NCBI GenBank assembly: GCA_021234155.1
Contig: JAJEKV010000072.1
Span: 3,122,299 to 3,186,298 of the forward strand
From: Isoetes taiwanensis
Lineage: Eukaryota > Streptophyta > Lycopodiopsida > Isoetales > Isoetaceae
Direction: 5' to 3'
DNA length: 64,000 nt
Shown here: positions 33,101-44,165 of the stretch, in pieces
How positions within the stretch are numbered: the stretch's first letter is position 1
How the letters are laid out: each line of letters begins with the position of its first letter
The notes under the pieces: model-generated
Seen by the model: only the letters and a program-made list of their open reading frames with translations
Database searches by the model: none
Told to the model about the DNA's origin: nothing
Made by a program: the position numbers and the translations under genes

Positions 33101-34950
33101 TATACCTAGTTTCTAATATACGATATTTGATAGTGCTTCCTGACCTAGTAATATAATATTAGAGCATGATATTTGGCCTTAATTAGCACAATAAACTTAA
33201 ATGCTTTGAACATGTTTGATCACAAACCATGTTGTTACATGTAATGATTATTAATTGATATTCGTTTATAAAACAATCTCACTCCAATATTTATCATTGT
33301 TTTTACTTAGGAGAAAAAAGAAGACAACATTTGAAAATGCTCATTTACACTTCTTATATTACTAGGAAATTGTGAGTACAATTCTGAAGGACAGATAGAT
33401 AAACAACTCTTTCAATGCAAGGATTCTCTCATTCGCTGAATTCCCATCTATTGCAGCATTTGTACTACATGACTCTGCACCAAAGAGCTTGCTGGATCTG
33501 CATACACAATGTTGAGCAAAAAAATTCAGCATAACAAAAAATAAACTGACTTTGTGTTGTGCAGTCTCTTCAAAAAGTAATAAAAATTATTCATACAAAG
33601 AAATATTACCGCCATTTTGCCAAGATGATTTTGCGTGAAAATGAGCAAATTAGCCATTTAACAAGGACTGCAATTTCTGGCATTTTATCATAAATGCCAC
33701 TACATAGAAAAGATGGGCGACTCCATGATATCCTGAAATTACATTTACATCCCTGTGATAAAAAATATGTCAATTACTAATCATATGCTCGATCAAGCAA
33801 GCCGTAAATATAATCAAACATGCAATACTTGCTGCATTTGGCTAATCAAATGACGTAAGGAAAGCAGGATACAAATCAGAGATCATGTTTTAACACCTTA
33901 TCTACCATATTTCATCCAAAGATCCAGGCTAACACAAACAGCTAGAGAAAATCATGATAGAGGAAATCATGAAAGGTAAAATTCTTCTAAGATGTTCAAG
34001 CAAAGAATAAAATGTGCTACCTGTATGTCATCACTTTCCATTGGTGAGACAGGAGGGCTTGCTGCCAGAGGACCACTCTGATGGTAAACCTTCGAGGATG
34101 AAAAATGGACAGTTCCTACAAATAATTGTCTTTCTTATCACACAACTATTTCAGAGTTGTAAAAAACATTGTGTAATTTGCGACTCAGCCTTGTCTTTCA
34201 GAGCATGCATTCAAGAGCACCAATGCAGGCAGCAAGGCAACCTAAAAACAACAAAGATCAGAGAATGGAAGAGCTGGAGTGGTTGAAGAATACCGTGGGT
34301 TGAAGAATACGTTCCATGACAATTTGGGAAGTGAATATTGATCAGTTTGAAAGTAAAAGGCGGAGACTCGAGTTCTTGCTCCGATCCTCCTTCAAAGATG
34401 TACAATTGCATTATCACGTGGCCTCCTTTGCTAGAGGGCTCTTGTTACCTTTTCCAATTATGGCCTAAACTCGGGACCTTGAAAGGAACTCTAAGGGTTC
34501 TTCCGGAATTTCGTGCTGGATAAGAGGTTTTGAGAAAAAAAAAATGTAGGGACGCGTCTTCATTTATGTTGGCAAGTTGAGAAATGGAACTCTTATCATC
34601 GTGATTGCAATCCAAACTATAAAGCGGTATACTCGAGCATCCATTGACCCAATATTCTTAGAATCTAAAGACCAAAGCTTTCAAACTTTCCTTACAACTA
34701 CGCTCAAATTTAAACTCGGAAACATCCGCCAAGAAACATACCCATTAAAGCTCTTTAGCTTCGTTTTCTAGTTCAACCACTCAAAAGACAAATAACTGGA
34801 AAAGCGTTGCAATACCTCTAGTAAACAGCAGGTCCTCATAAATTCATATAAATTGTTTCATCGTGATTCTTCCTGGGTAAAAGCCAGGGAAAACGCACTT
34901 TTCTTCAAAAATACCCGCATTATTGAGCCCAGATAAATCTCCATCTATCC
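33101..34950. other. Transposon interior without recognised gene
   Basis: Plus frames at 34014-34286 (90 codons) and 34338-34523 (61 codons) are open but match nothing I know and are not supported by splice or homology cues. Otherwise AT-rich non-coding DNA. Confidence 0.4.
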
Positions 34951-34954
34951 GTCC

Positions 34955-35222
34955 ACTTCCTCCATCTCGAATCTGCAGGATTATCATATAATTTCACTCC
35001 AAAGAAGATTGGTTGCGCTTTCTTCTTCAATCCTCGCAGCCCACGGATTCAAGCAAAGGCAAGAAAGGGCCGCTCTTCCAACAACACATCTCCACCAGAG
35101 AGAGGAGAGCTGCAGTGCAACAGGCGACCACCGCCGTCGCCCTAGGCGCTCAAAACCCTAACCATCCTTCCATGAAGTTTTTCCATGATGACAGATCTTG
35201 GAAGTTAAGGTTTGGATTGTGA
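34955..35222 (+). other. GC-rich, leader-like segment, possibly captured gene 5' end
   Basis: In contrast to its AT-rich surroundings, this stretch has a mixed composition and a 69-codon frame from 35013 (MRFLLQSSQPTDSSKGKKGP...REERRAAVQQATTAVA-like). The sequence GGCGCTCAAAACCCTAACC resembles plant 5' leaders. It could be a captured exon plus leader of a host gene; the family is unrecognised. Confidence 0.3.
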
Positions 35223-35395
35223 AACCAAACAAAACGTTAGGGGAGGGTGGCCACGTAAGGTGCCGTACCCAATTAGGGCTCTGTAAAAAGCCTAATCAGG
35301 GCTGCGTGGACTGACCTAATTGGGACTCGCGGAGCTTCTAACGAGCTCGTTCTGAAACTGTTCCCCGTATTGCCCCCGGATAAAATACGGAGAGA

Positions 35396-35512
35396 GCTGT
35401 GGATGGGTGCTCCTACAGATATGGCAAATGCTTCTTTGGTTTCTCGTGATAGATGGTAGAGAGTGGATGGGTGCTCCTACGATATGGCAAATGCTTCTTT
35501 GGTTTCGTGATA
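35396..35512. repeat. Tandem duplication of ~60 bp
   Basis: GGATGGGTGCTCCTAC...GATATGGCAAATGCTTCTTTGG occurs at 35402 and 35464, with small deletions in the second copy (AGATATGG to GATATGG, TTTCTCGTG to TTTCGTG). Confidence 0.85.
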
Positions 35513-35819
35513 GAGCTTCTTATTTTATACATGAAATTTAAACGAATTTGCCTCTAAGTCTTCGTCTCTTATATGGTCTTCGTTTTATTGTATCTTAAGC
35601 CGAGAATAAGCTCAAAATTGATTGACTTTTGTAGAAGATCTTTGAGAAGACAAGACAATCACATGGATTGCACATAGAGACATCGAGGTTCATCCAAGTT
35701 TGTTTTATTTTGTGAAGAATTTAGGAGACAAAAACATAGAGATATTTATTTGCCTTTCTAATCCTTTATCTTTGGTTTTCGTGAACGGATATGGATTGAA
35801 GAGATGACTGATAACCCTT

Positions 35820-36770
35820 GTGAAGAGCCTGGCACGAACAATATTTGGCGTTTTACAGAAGCACGATGTAGTGTCATGGGCTGCAATGGTTGCAGGTTAT
35901 GTGCAACATGGGCATTGTTAAATTGCTTTGATTCTCTATGAAAATATAAACTTAAATGTTTAAAGCTTGCACAACAATATGATTTTAAGCATCCTCAAAG
36001 CATGTGCCATCATGGGAGCAGTTGAATATGGAATGTTAGTTCACAGCCAGATCACTAATAGTGGTCTTGAGTTAGATTCCGTTGTTGGTAGCTCCCTTGT
36101 TGATATATACTCTAAACGTGGTACCTTGAGGAGGCACAAAATATATTTAATAGACTGCAAAATCTGTATTGGAGTGCTCGATTATAGGTTATACTTGGCA
36201 TGGAGATGGGCTCAGGTGTATATTAGAACTTTCAAGAAATTTGACATAAAAATCTAAGATTAGAGACAGGCATTTCGAGTATTTTAAAGGCATATGATGA
36301 CATGGGAGCGTTAGGGTATGGAAGCTTCTTTCATGATGAGATCATAAGAAATGGACTTGTCTGATATAGTAGTCATGACTGCTCTTGTTAATATATAGGC
36401 CAAGTGTGGAAACCAAGACATAGCGAGATGGTTATGGGCTGAAATGCTTGCGTTATCAGAAGGCGCAGACAATGTGAGCTTAGTTGAAGAATGCTTCAAT
36501 GGCATGGAGAAAATGTGCCTTAAGCCAAATGATGCAGTCTTACTAGCATTCTTCCTGCATGTAGCCATGCTCGCTTTGTTGTTGAAGGTTGTTGTTACTT
36601 CAGGTCAATGATAGAAGAACATGAACTTACTCCTGGCATTAATCAAATTAGCGCATGGTTGATGTTCTTGCACATGCAGGATATCTAAATGATGCAGGAT
36701 ATTTTCTTCAGGCTTGTGAACATGATGACAACATGCAGAACTTTGACTTCTGAGTATCATAATAAATTTC
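35820..36770 (+). pseudogene. PPR pseudogene carried inside the transposon
   Basis: Order of recognisable pieces: ARTIFGVLQKHDVVSWAAMV-AGYVQHG near 35835-35920; SILKACAIMGAVEYGMLVHSQI, then GLELDSVVGSSLVDIYSKRG at 35985-36130; ILKAYDDMGALGYGSFFHDEIIRNGL near 36275; an AKCGNQD/ALVNI block near 36390; PACSHARFVVEGCCYFRSMIEEHELTPG near 36550-36640. These are PLS-type PPR motifs running to the last repeat before an E domain. Many stops and frame changes exclude function. It is not obviously a direct copy of the 7-10 kb gene, since wording differs throughout. Confidence 0.75.
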
Positions 36771-39110
36771 TGTGTATTACCTTGAGATATCAATGGCAAC
36801 ATCGTTCTTTTGTTTAGATGTTTGTAAATGTTTCCGTTTGGTAAATGTCCTTCTGTTCAGATTTTTATGAATGTTTCAGATTTGTAAATTGCAATTTTAC
36901 TATGCTAAAACGGTTACAAGAACATTTTGGTAATTGTTAAACATTGTTGTCAAATTAAAGATTGTTGCTAATAAATATTTATCAAGTTTATTTAAAAAAA
37001 ATATTGTTTATCCTTCAACTTTTTTTATGGACGATCATGGCAGCCTTCAATGGGCACCCTAGTATCCTATGGGCTGCCACCTCCTCACCGGTGGTACCAA
37101 TACCCCCACCACTTTGACACCTTATAACTTGAGGTGGCATTGTTAGATTGGCAAGCAATTTAGTTTTTCATATAGGCAATCTTGTTGGGCATGTTGCCAT
37201 TTCATATGCATAACCATTAAAATGCTTACATGATTGCAATATTAGTTTAAGCACTTAAGCGCAAACCAATGGACACCCTCCCTAAAACTGAAAAAAAATA
37301 ATAAACCTTGTTGTTAAATTCCCCAGGTTAACGTGTATGAACATGTCATGACTATGGGCTATGATGTTAAAGATTTAGGAAGAGGAAACTAACTCGGGAC
37401 AGAGGGAGGGTTTTCGAGGGAACCGGCCCCGGCCGGCAATGCATCCTAGAGTGGTGGCGGCTGGAAGCACCGCCATAAAGGGCCAATTTAGCCTAGAAAC
37501 CCATGGCGACCGTGAGTTTCCCTCCGTAACCTATTGCATTTTGTGAACCTATCTATAGTATCACCGACCTGCAGTTGTGCCCTTGGTCGTCCATCCTGCC
37601 TTGCTTCAAAATGGTTCAATGCAATAAGTTGGTCAATTTTTTGCAAAGAAGGTTATGACATGCTTTATTTGAAATCCATGTTTGTTTAGGAGGTGAAGCT
37701 ATTACCAAATTGAACATGTTGAAGCAAGTACTTCCTACATTGTATTAATAGTTTTCAAGGTATGCATTACAATGTTTTCATCTTTTACTTCTCAATGTTG
37801 TACCCATGCTTTCTATAAAGGTGTTGAAAACCAATTTCCCTTGGGATAACACAAAAACTACTTATGCCCTTCTGCATTGGCACAAATGTAAAGTTGGTCT
37901 AAGCGGATGTAACACCATGAGCCTCATGAAGAAATGCGGCAATTGAAAGAGGGGTGTATTCAAGGTGAATTTGGTCTAAATTTCAAAAACACCATGAGAA
38001 ATGGCTTAAGAAGAGACCTGACAAATCGATAGTTTATAGACACATACTTAAATAATACTAGCATTTCTGACTTATGCCTTAGACCGTAGAGAAGAGGCAT
38101 TACTATTTTTCCATGTTTTGCACCTTTCTTTAGGAATATCTGATCTAATGTCTTCCAGACTCTTTTGTCCGTCTGTATATTTTTTTGATGGGGTCTAACC
38201 GCATTATCCACATTATACTATGGTTTTCCAACCATAGCCATGAAGTCAAAATATGTTCGACTCTAGAATCCGTTTGATCTTGTAACATTGAATAACAGCA
38301 CCACCAGATTCACAAAATGCCTCTTTGAGATATTGGACCCCTTTGCAAATTAGGCAGCATCGCGGATCTTTAAAGCAAAGTAATACCACAACTATATAAG
38401 CCATCAATATTACTAGGCAAAACAAGTGTATCCACAAACCTTAACACATGAGTAGATTTCTCAAAGCTTAACACAGGTGCCTCTGAAGGCCTAACTGAAC
38501 TTTCAATTGCATATGCTATTTATGACACAACTTGCATTAAAGGACCTGCACGTTGCACATAGCTTGAATCAAATTTGTTTAAATGGCTAAAACTGCATAC
38601 CTCAAGGCTTTGAAAGAACACCCCAATTATTCAGATTGCCCTTATTATGGCATGGTTTCTAAATTCGAAACGATACGTATGCTTAGAGCACCCATATGTT
38701 CTCTGCTCACATCTAAAAGTATGAGGAAGCGGCCATGAGATGTTAACAATATTAATGAAGTGAACTCTACAATCCATAAACACTATATAGAATCGTAGGT
38801 TGTTTGAACTTTGCATAGATGTCTTATACAAAGTTTGAGAATGATGTCTTTGTGAACAAGTTGCCCCTTATTATGGTATGATTGCTAACTTCGAATCGAA
38901 AATTATGCTAAAATCAATATGTCCTAATGTCACAAAGTCTCTGAGATACATCCCAACTCTAACATCAACAATATAGGGAATCGATAAGTTCTAATGTCAC
39001 AAATTCTTGAGATGCATCTCAACTTAATTATGCAGGCAATGCCACATGTAAATATGTGGGAAGAGATGCGTAAAGCGAGGGCATTTGCTGACTACCAGTC
39101 CTATAACGAG
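36771..39110. other. Transposon interior, no gene; short direct repeats
   Basis: No supported coding sequence. A direct repeat CCCTTATTATGGYATGRTTKCTAA (fragments at 38639 and 38863) and another, TYCTAATGTCACAAA (38922 and 38988), are visible just before the 320-bp array. Confidence 0.4.
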
Positions 39111-40930
39111 TTGGGAAACAAGACAAGTTTGGATATAGTACACCCGGGGAGGGGCTTTTTCTTCCTCCCTTGGGGTTTCTCTTCAAGCCCTCGAGGGAAC
39201 CCCCGCACGCAAGTTCTCGAGCACGCCCTTGGTGGTAGGGAAGGCTCTTGAATCCCAAACCCCTACTTAATTCAATAGGGTTTAAGTATCGAACATCAAA
39301 ACAGCTCCGTTTGTTAATCCGACCGTATCAAAATGGTAGTTAGGAAACATCCTCGAAAAGAAAAACTGGACATCCACCACACGAATGTGCCAATTCCCAA
39401 ATTCCCCCTTTCTCGGCCTTAAGGGTACGGCAAGGAGCAGGACAAGTTTGGATATATAGGATGCGGGAGGGTGTTTTCTTCCTCCCCTTGGGGTTTCTCT
39501 TCAAGCCCTTGAGAGAACCCCTCGCATGCAAGTTCTCGAGCACTTATGGGTGGTAGGGAAGGCTGCGAATCCCAAACCCCAAAATGAATTCAATAGGGTT
39601 TAAGTATCGACATCAATTCTCGAGGCAAGGGCTGCGGCAAGGAGTAGGACAAGTTTGGATATATAGTACGGGGAGGGTGTTTTCTTCCTCCCCTTGGGGT
39701 TTCTCTTCAAGCCCTCGAGAGAGAACCTCTTGCGCAAGTTCTCGAACACTTCGGGTGGTAGGGAAGGCTGCGAACCCCAAACCCTACAATTTAATAGGGT
39801 TTAAGTATGAACATCAAAACAGCTCCGTTTTGCTAATCCCCGATCAAAATGGTAGCTAATGCGAGGAAACATTCTCGAAAAGAAAAATCCTGGACATCCA
39901 CCAACACGAATGTGCCAATCTCCAAATTCCCCCTTTTCGAGAGGCAAAGGGCACGACAAGGAGAGGACAAGTTTGGATATATAGTATCCAGGGGAGGGTT
40001 TTTCTTCCTCCCCTTGGGGTTTCTCTTCAAGCCCTCGAGGGAACCCAAGACGTATGAAGTTCTCGAAAGCACGGTGGTAGGGAAGGCTGCCGAATCCCAA
40101 ACCCTACGAATTCAATAGGGTTTAATTATCGGGGTATCAAAACAGCTCCATTTGTTAATCCGACCGTCAAAATGGTAGCTCATGTTTGAGGAAACATCGA
40201 AAAAAGAAAACTGGACATCCAGCTTGCCGCGATAATGTGCCAATCCCCAAATTCCCCTTTCTCGATGCAAGGGCTGTGAGGAAGGAGGACAAGTTTGGAT
40301 ATATAGTACCTGGGGAGGGTGTTTTCTTCCTCCCCCTTTGAGGCATCTCTTCAAGCCCTCGAGAGAACCCTGCATGCAAGTTCTCGAGCACTTCGGTGGT
40401 AGGGAAGGCTGCCGAATCCCAAACCCTACGAATTCAATAGGGTTTAAGTATCGGGGCATCAAAACAGCTCCGTTTGTTAATCCGACCGTCAAAATGGTAG
40501 CTCGTGTCCGAGGAAACATCCTCGAAAAGAAAAACTGGACATCCACTGCACGAATGTGCCAATCCCCAAATTCCCCCCTTTCTCGACGTAAGGGCACGGC
40601 AAGGAGCAGGACAAGTTTGGATATATAGTACCTGGGGAGGGTGTTTTCTTCCTCCCCCTGGGGTTTCTCTTCAAGCCCTCGAGAGAACCCTGCACGCAAG
40701 TTCTCGAGCACTTCGGTGGTAGGAAAGGCTGCCGACTCCCAAACCCTACGAATTCAATAGGGTTTAAGTATCGGAGCATTAAAACAGCTCCGTTTGTTAT
40801 CCGACCGTCAAAATGGTGGCTCGTGTCCGAGGAAACATCCTCGAAAAGAAAAACTAAACATTCACCACACGAATGTGCCAATCCCCAAATTCCCCCCTTT
40901 CTCGACGCAAGGGCACGACAAGGGTTTAGG
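39110..40930. repeat. Satellite array, ~320-bp unit, about six copies
   Basis: Anchors GACAAGTTTGGATATA occur at about 39121, 39439, 39649, 39966, 40288 and 40610, and a truncated one at 40917. Spacing is 318, 210 (a short unit), 317, 322 and 322 bp. Each unit contains AACAGCTCCGTTTGTTAATC, a hairpin CGAGGAAACATCCTCG, AATGTGCCAATCCCCAAATT, TTTCTTCCTCCCC, an imperfect palindrome from CTCGAGAGAAC to GTTCTCGAG around TGCATGCA (for example 40358-40388), and AATTCAATAGGGTTTAA. The last three units are the most alike. Long minus-strand frames here are by-products of the repeats. Confidence 0.92.
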
Positions 40931-41879
40931 AATTTCATATGTGGAAAAGAGATGGCAGTCTTGGGATTGTCTCTTAAGGGTATTAAATGTTATGAAGGAA
41001 GGTGCAGGAAAAAATATCTGCTTCTTCTTGATTGAAGAACCTTCTATTTGAGGTACTTGAGCTTAGTTCATCTCCTTTTGTTTTGTAATCATAAAAATCT
41101 ATTATGTTTACTCTAAGTTCAATCGCTTGCCATAATGTTAAGTTGGCTGCGATGTTTAGCTTTACATTTGGAGCGGTTTAATAAGCTAGCTATAAAATTA
41201 TTTATTACCTTGACATTGTAGTAGGTTTTTGAGCTAAGCGTTATAAAATTGTTAGTTAAGATGGTGTCGATGGTATCTCTATATTTACATATGAGTGGTC
41301 ATTATTCCTGCGCTAAATTCCTCACAAAACAATTGCCAATTTCTTGGCTAAATGACATTACATGGTTTCTTACAATATTAAGTAACGGAGGCAAAGCATT
41401 CACCTTTGGTTTTTGACGTTACACTAATCACAAATTTCTAATATTGCTACAAAGTTACAAGCTAGATATCAATTGACTACAAGGTTTCTTTTATTGCGAA
41501 GCAACACATTGATTTTAATCTATGTCATTAGTGACATGTTGTTTATTTTTCTTTTGTGAAATTTATTGATAAGGCTCATTTGATTCTTCGAAGCCTACGC
41601 GTATGCTTCCTATATATTTAGAAGCCTTGCATCTTTATTAAGGCTCAAAGCAGTTGCATTTGGAAAAATACAATATTAACAACATGATTAACAGAAGAAT
41701 AAACTATTAACGAGCATAGTAAACAACCACGTAAAGAAAACCTTAGGAAATTTGCAAATTCTAACATGGTTCTCAAACTAATAAGAAGAACGCGGTAGAA
41801 TACAAATTTGTGACAACTAGCACGTAAACGCATCTGAAATTATGATACTAAAAATGTATATAGAAAAATCATTCCATTA

Positions 41880-42630
41880 AATTAATGATGATTTTCAAAG
41901 ATCATCATAAACTCTAGAATTCATAAGTTAAATATAGTACGAACTAGGAATGGTTTTGCAAAATCAAGATGTGCTTAAAACACATCTTCTAAACTATTGA
42001 TGATTTCAAAAAACAATTGTACGATTGTAGAATTCATGTAAGTAAACATGATATGAACTAGCAATGATTTTGCTAAAAAACTATACACTTAAAAACAATC
42101 TCACAAATTAGTTATGATTTCTATAAATCTTTGAATTAGTACAAAAAATACGATATGAAGCACTATTGGTCTTGCAAAATCAATATATGCTTAAAATACA
42201 TCTTCTAAACTATGGATGATTTCAAAAAACTATTATATGATTATGGAATTCATGTAATTAAACATGATATAAACTATTAGTGATTTTGTTAAATCAATCT
42301 ACGCTTAAAAACAACCTTATGAACTAATAATGATTCCTAGAAACTAGTGTAAAATTTTGAATTAGTACAAAAAATATGATATTAGCCACTACTGGTTTTT
42401 CAAAATCAATATATACTTAAAACACCTCTTCTAAACTATTGATGATTTCAAAAACCTATTGTACAATCGTAGAAGTCATGTAATTAAACAGGATATGATT
42501 TTGATAAATCATTGTACATTAAAAAACAACCATACAAACTAATGATGATTTCTAGAAACTACTGTAAATTTATGAATTAGTACAAATAATATGATATGAA
42601 CCACTATTGATTTTGCAAAACTAGGAAGAA
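41880..42630. repeat. Right subterminal AT-rich satellite, ~220-bp dimeric unit
   Basis: Blocks TTCTAAACTAT-GATGATTTCAAAAA recur at about 41988, 42205 and 42430. Between them lie related half-units (AAACTAATGATGATTTCTAGAAAC, GAATTAGTACAAA-AATATGATAT), giving an A/B dimer of about 110 + 110 bp over 3 periods. It sits next to the right terminal inverted repeat, as subterminal repeats do in CACTA elements. 40931-41880 holds no gene. Confidence 0.8.
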
Positions 42631-42736
42631 CACATGATTTTTCTTTATATTTTGTATCGTCGTATAAAAAAATCACATATATACTGGTTTTCATGCTAAT
42701 TTTTTATACAAGTTCATTTTTGGGGGCCTTGTGTTC

Positions 42737-44165
42737 TGGAGTTAAGGTTCTACAGAAATATGACAAGTTCAAAGACAAGGGGAAAACTCCAATTTTGCAT
42801 AATAGTGTGCAAACAGAGAAGCTTCATGACCTACTAGACCAAGCGGTTGCAGACTCTCAAGATCTTCAAAAAATGCAGACTCAGGTCATGTCAGATCAAT
42901 TTGGACCTGCAAAAGTTAAGAATGTTCCATTAATTATTAAAAGCCATGCCTCTCAACAACCAGCTATTCTCAAAGGATTGAGCCTATGTGACAAGATTTT
43001 GGCAGAAAGCTACAGGGTTGATAAAGTTCAAAAGAAATTTGAGCCACCACAAATGGCTCAAATAAAAAAGTCAACTCCATATAGCAGCTCAACTCAGTTG
43101 AATTCATATGTGGCCAAATCCATCAAAAACAACACAGCTTCCAACACTTCGGGTACTCCAGCTTCTACAGCAAAACATATATCTGCAGATCTTCTTCTAG
43201 CAAATCAAGACAGAGCTATCCATGAACCAACTTCATTTGCTGCAGACAAAGTGAATCAAGATCAGCAGGTAGACTTACAAGACAACCTACTTGACAAAAT
43301 TGATTGTTCCAATCAATTCCAGGTACTTGCTAATTTAAGTGTTGAACAAGAGTCTGACTTATTACTGAGCAACAATGCAGATATTGACCATGTTACCATC
43401 CCTTCCTCTGAAACTAATGCTCTCCCCTCTTGTCTCATTCCATCCATCCCTTTAATTGACATACAAAATATACCCTCCTACTCATCAAACCACTCTTCAC
43501 CTATATCCAAGGAAATTGCAGAGCAGCTTGCCACTTTGCAGGATGGATTAGCTCAGGATGTAATCAGTACAAAGAGTGTGTCATCTGAAGAACAGGCAGA
43601 TAAGGATACTGGTATAGACACTCGAGACCTTGTGGCAGTAAGCTTGGAATTAGAAGGAGACAACATGGACTGCTCGAAGTCCCACATCTCAAACTCTCAA
43701 CCTGACTGCAACAATGTAGATCCATCTACCAGGCAAGTACCTCTCTTTTATAATTGCAATGAACTAGTGTCTGAAGATGATACACTAAATATGTTTGAAT
43801 TTGTGCCTGGGGGGTTTTCTGACACTGAATATGATAGTGACAAAGAAAACTGGGGAAATGAGAATTTTCTTTCTAATAATATCTCCACTACAAAGATATC
43901 TAAGAATAATTCAAGAGCTAAGAAAAAAAAATATCTCCCAAACCTGATATTTCTGCCTATCTGCATAAGACTCCTGCTGGAAATACAAGAAGCAAGAAGA
44001 ATAGGAGAAATAGATAACTCCACTGCCATTCCCCTTTCCCTTCCTTTTCTCCATGAAGATTATGACCTGGAATGTGAGGGGTATGAAAGGCCCCATCAAA
44101 AGAAGGAGAATAATTTCCCAGCTGAGACTTTACAAGGTAGACCTCATTTTATTGCAGGAAACTAA
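42737..44165 (+). CDS. LINE ORF1, C-terminal part (continues from 32394)
   Basis: Open for 476 codons from the end of the transposon to TAA at 44163. It begins GVKVLQKYDKFKDKGKTP. It is low-complexity and polar, rich in Ser, Asn, Gln and Asp, with no clear domain, as expected for the disordered tail of plant LINE ORF1. The last section (EDTLNMFEFVPGGFSDTEYDSD) is acidic. Together with 31133-32394 the restored ORF1 would be about 896 codons with one internal TGA. Its end overlaps ORF2 by 113 bp in another frame. Confidence 0.75.

Larger units (their letters stand above)
32395..42733. mobile_element. CACTA/EnSpm-like DNA transposon, 10.34 kb, non-autonomous
   Basis: Left end CACAAGGCCCCCAAAA at 32395-32410, right end its exact inverse at 42718-42733; similarity extends a few more bases (TTGAA versus ATGAA). 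Both sides carry TTC (32392-32394 and 42734-42736), a 3-bp target duplication. Ends starting CAC and 3-bp duplications are hallmarks of the CACTA superfamily (established knowledge), though the canonical CACTA pentamer is here CACAA. AT-rich repeat blocks lie next to both ends, as expected of subterminal repeats. No transposase was recognised inside. Cargo: unassigned DNA, a leader-like GC-rich segment, a PPR pseudogene and a 320-bp satellite array. Confidence 0.85.

Noticed and set aside
39110-40930. CRISPR-like array
   Set aside because: The units are about 320 bp, contiguous and degenerate, with no short repeat and unique spacer structure; the genome is clearly eukaryotic.
40112-40938. Long minus-strand ORFs (199 and 149 codons) over the 320-bp satellite
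   Set aside because: The same words appear once per repeat unit in shifting frames; they follow from the satellite and not from a gene.
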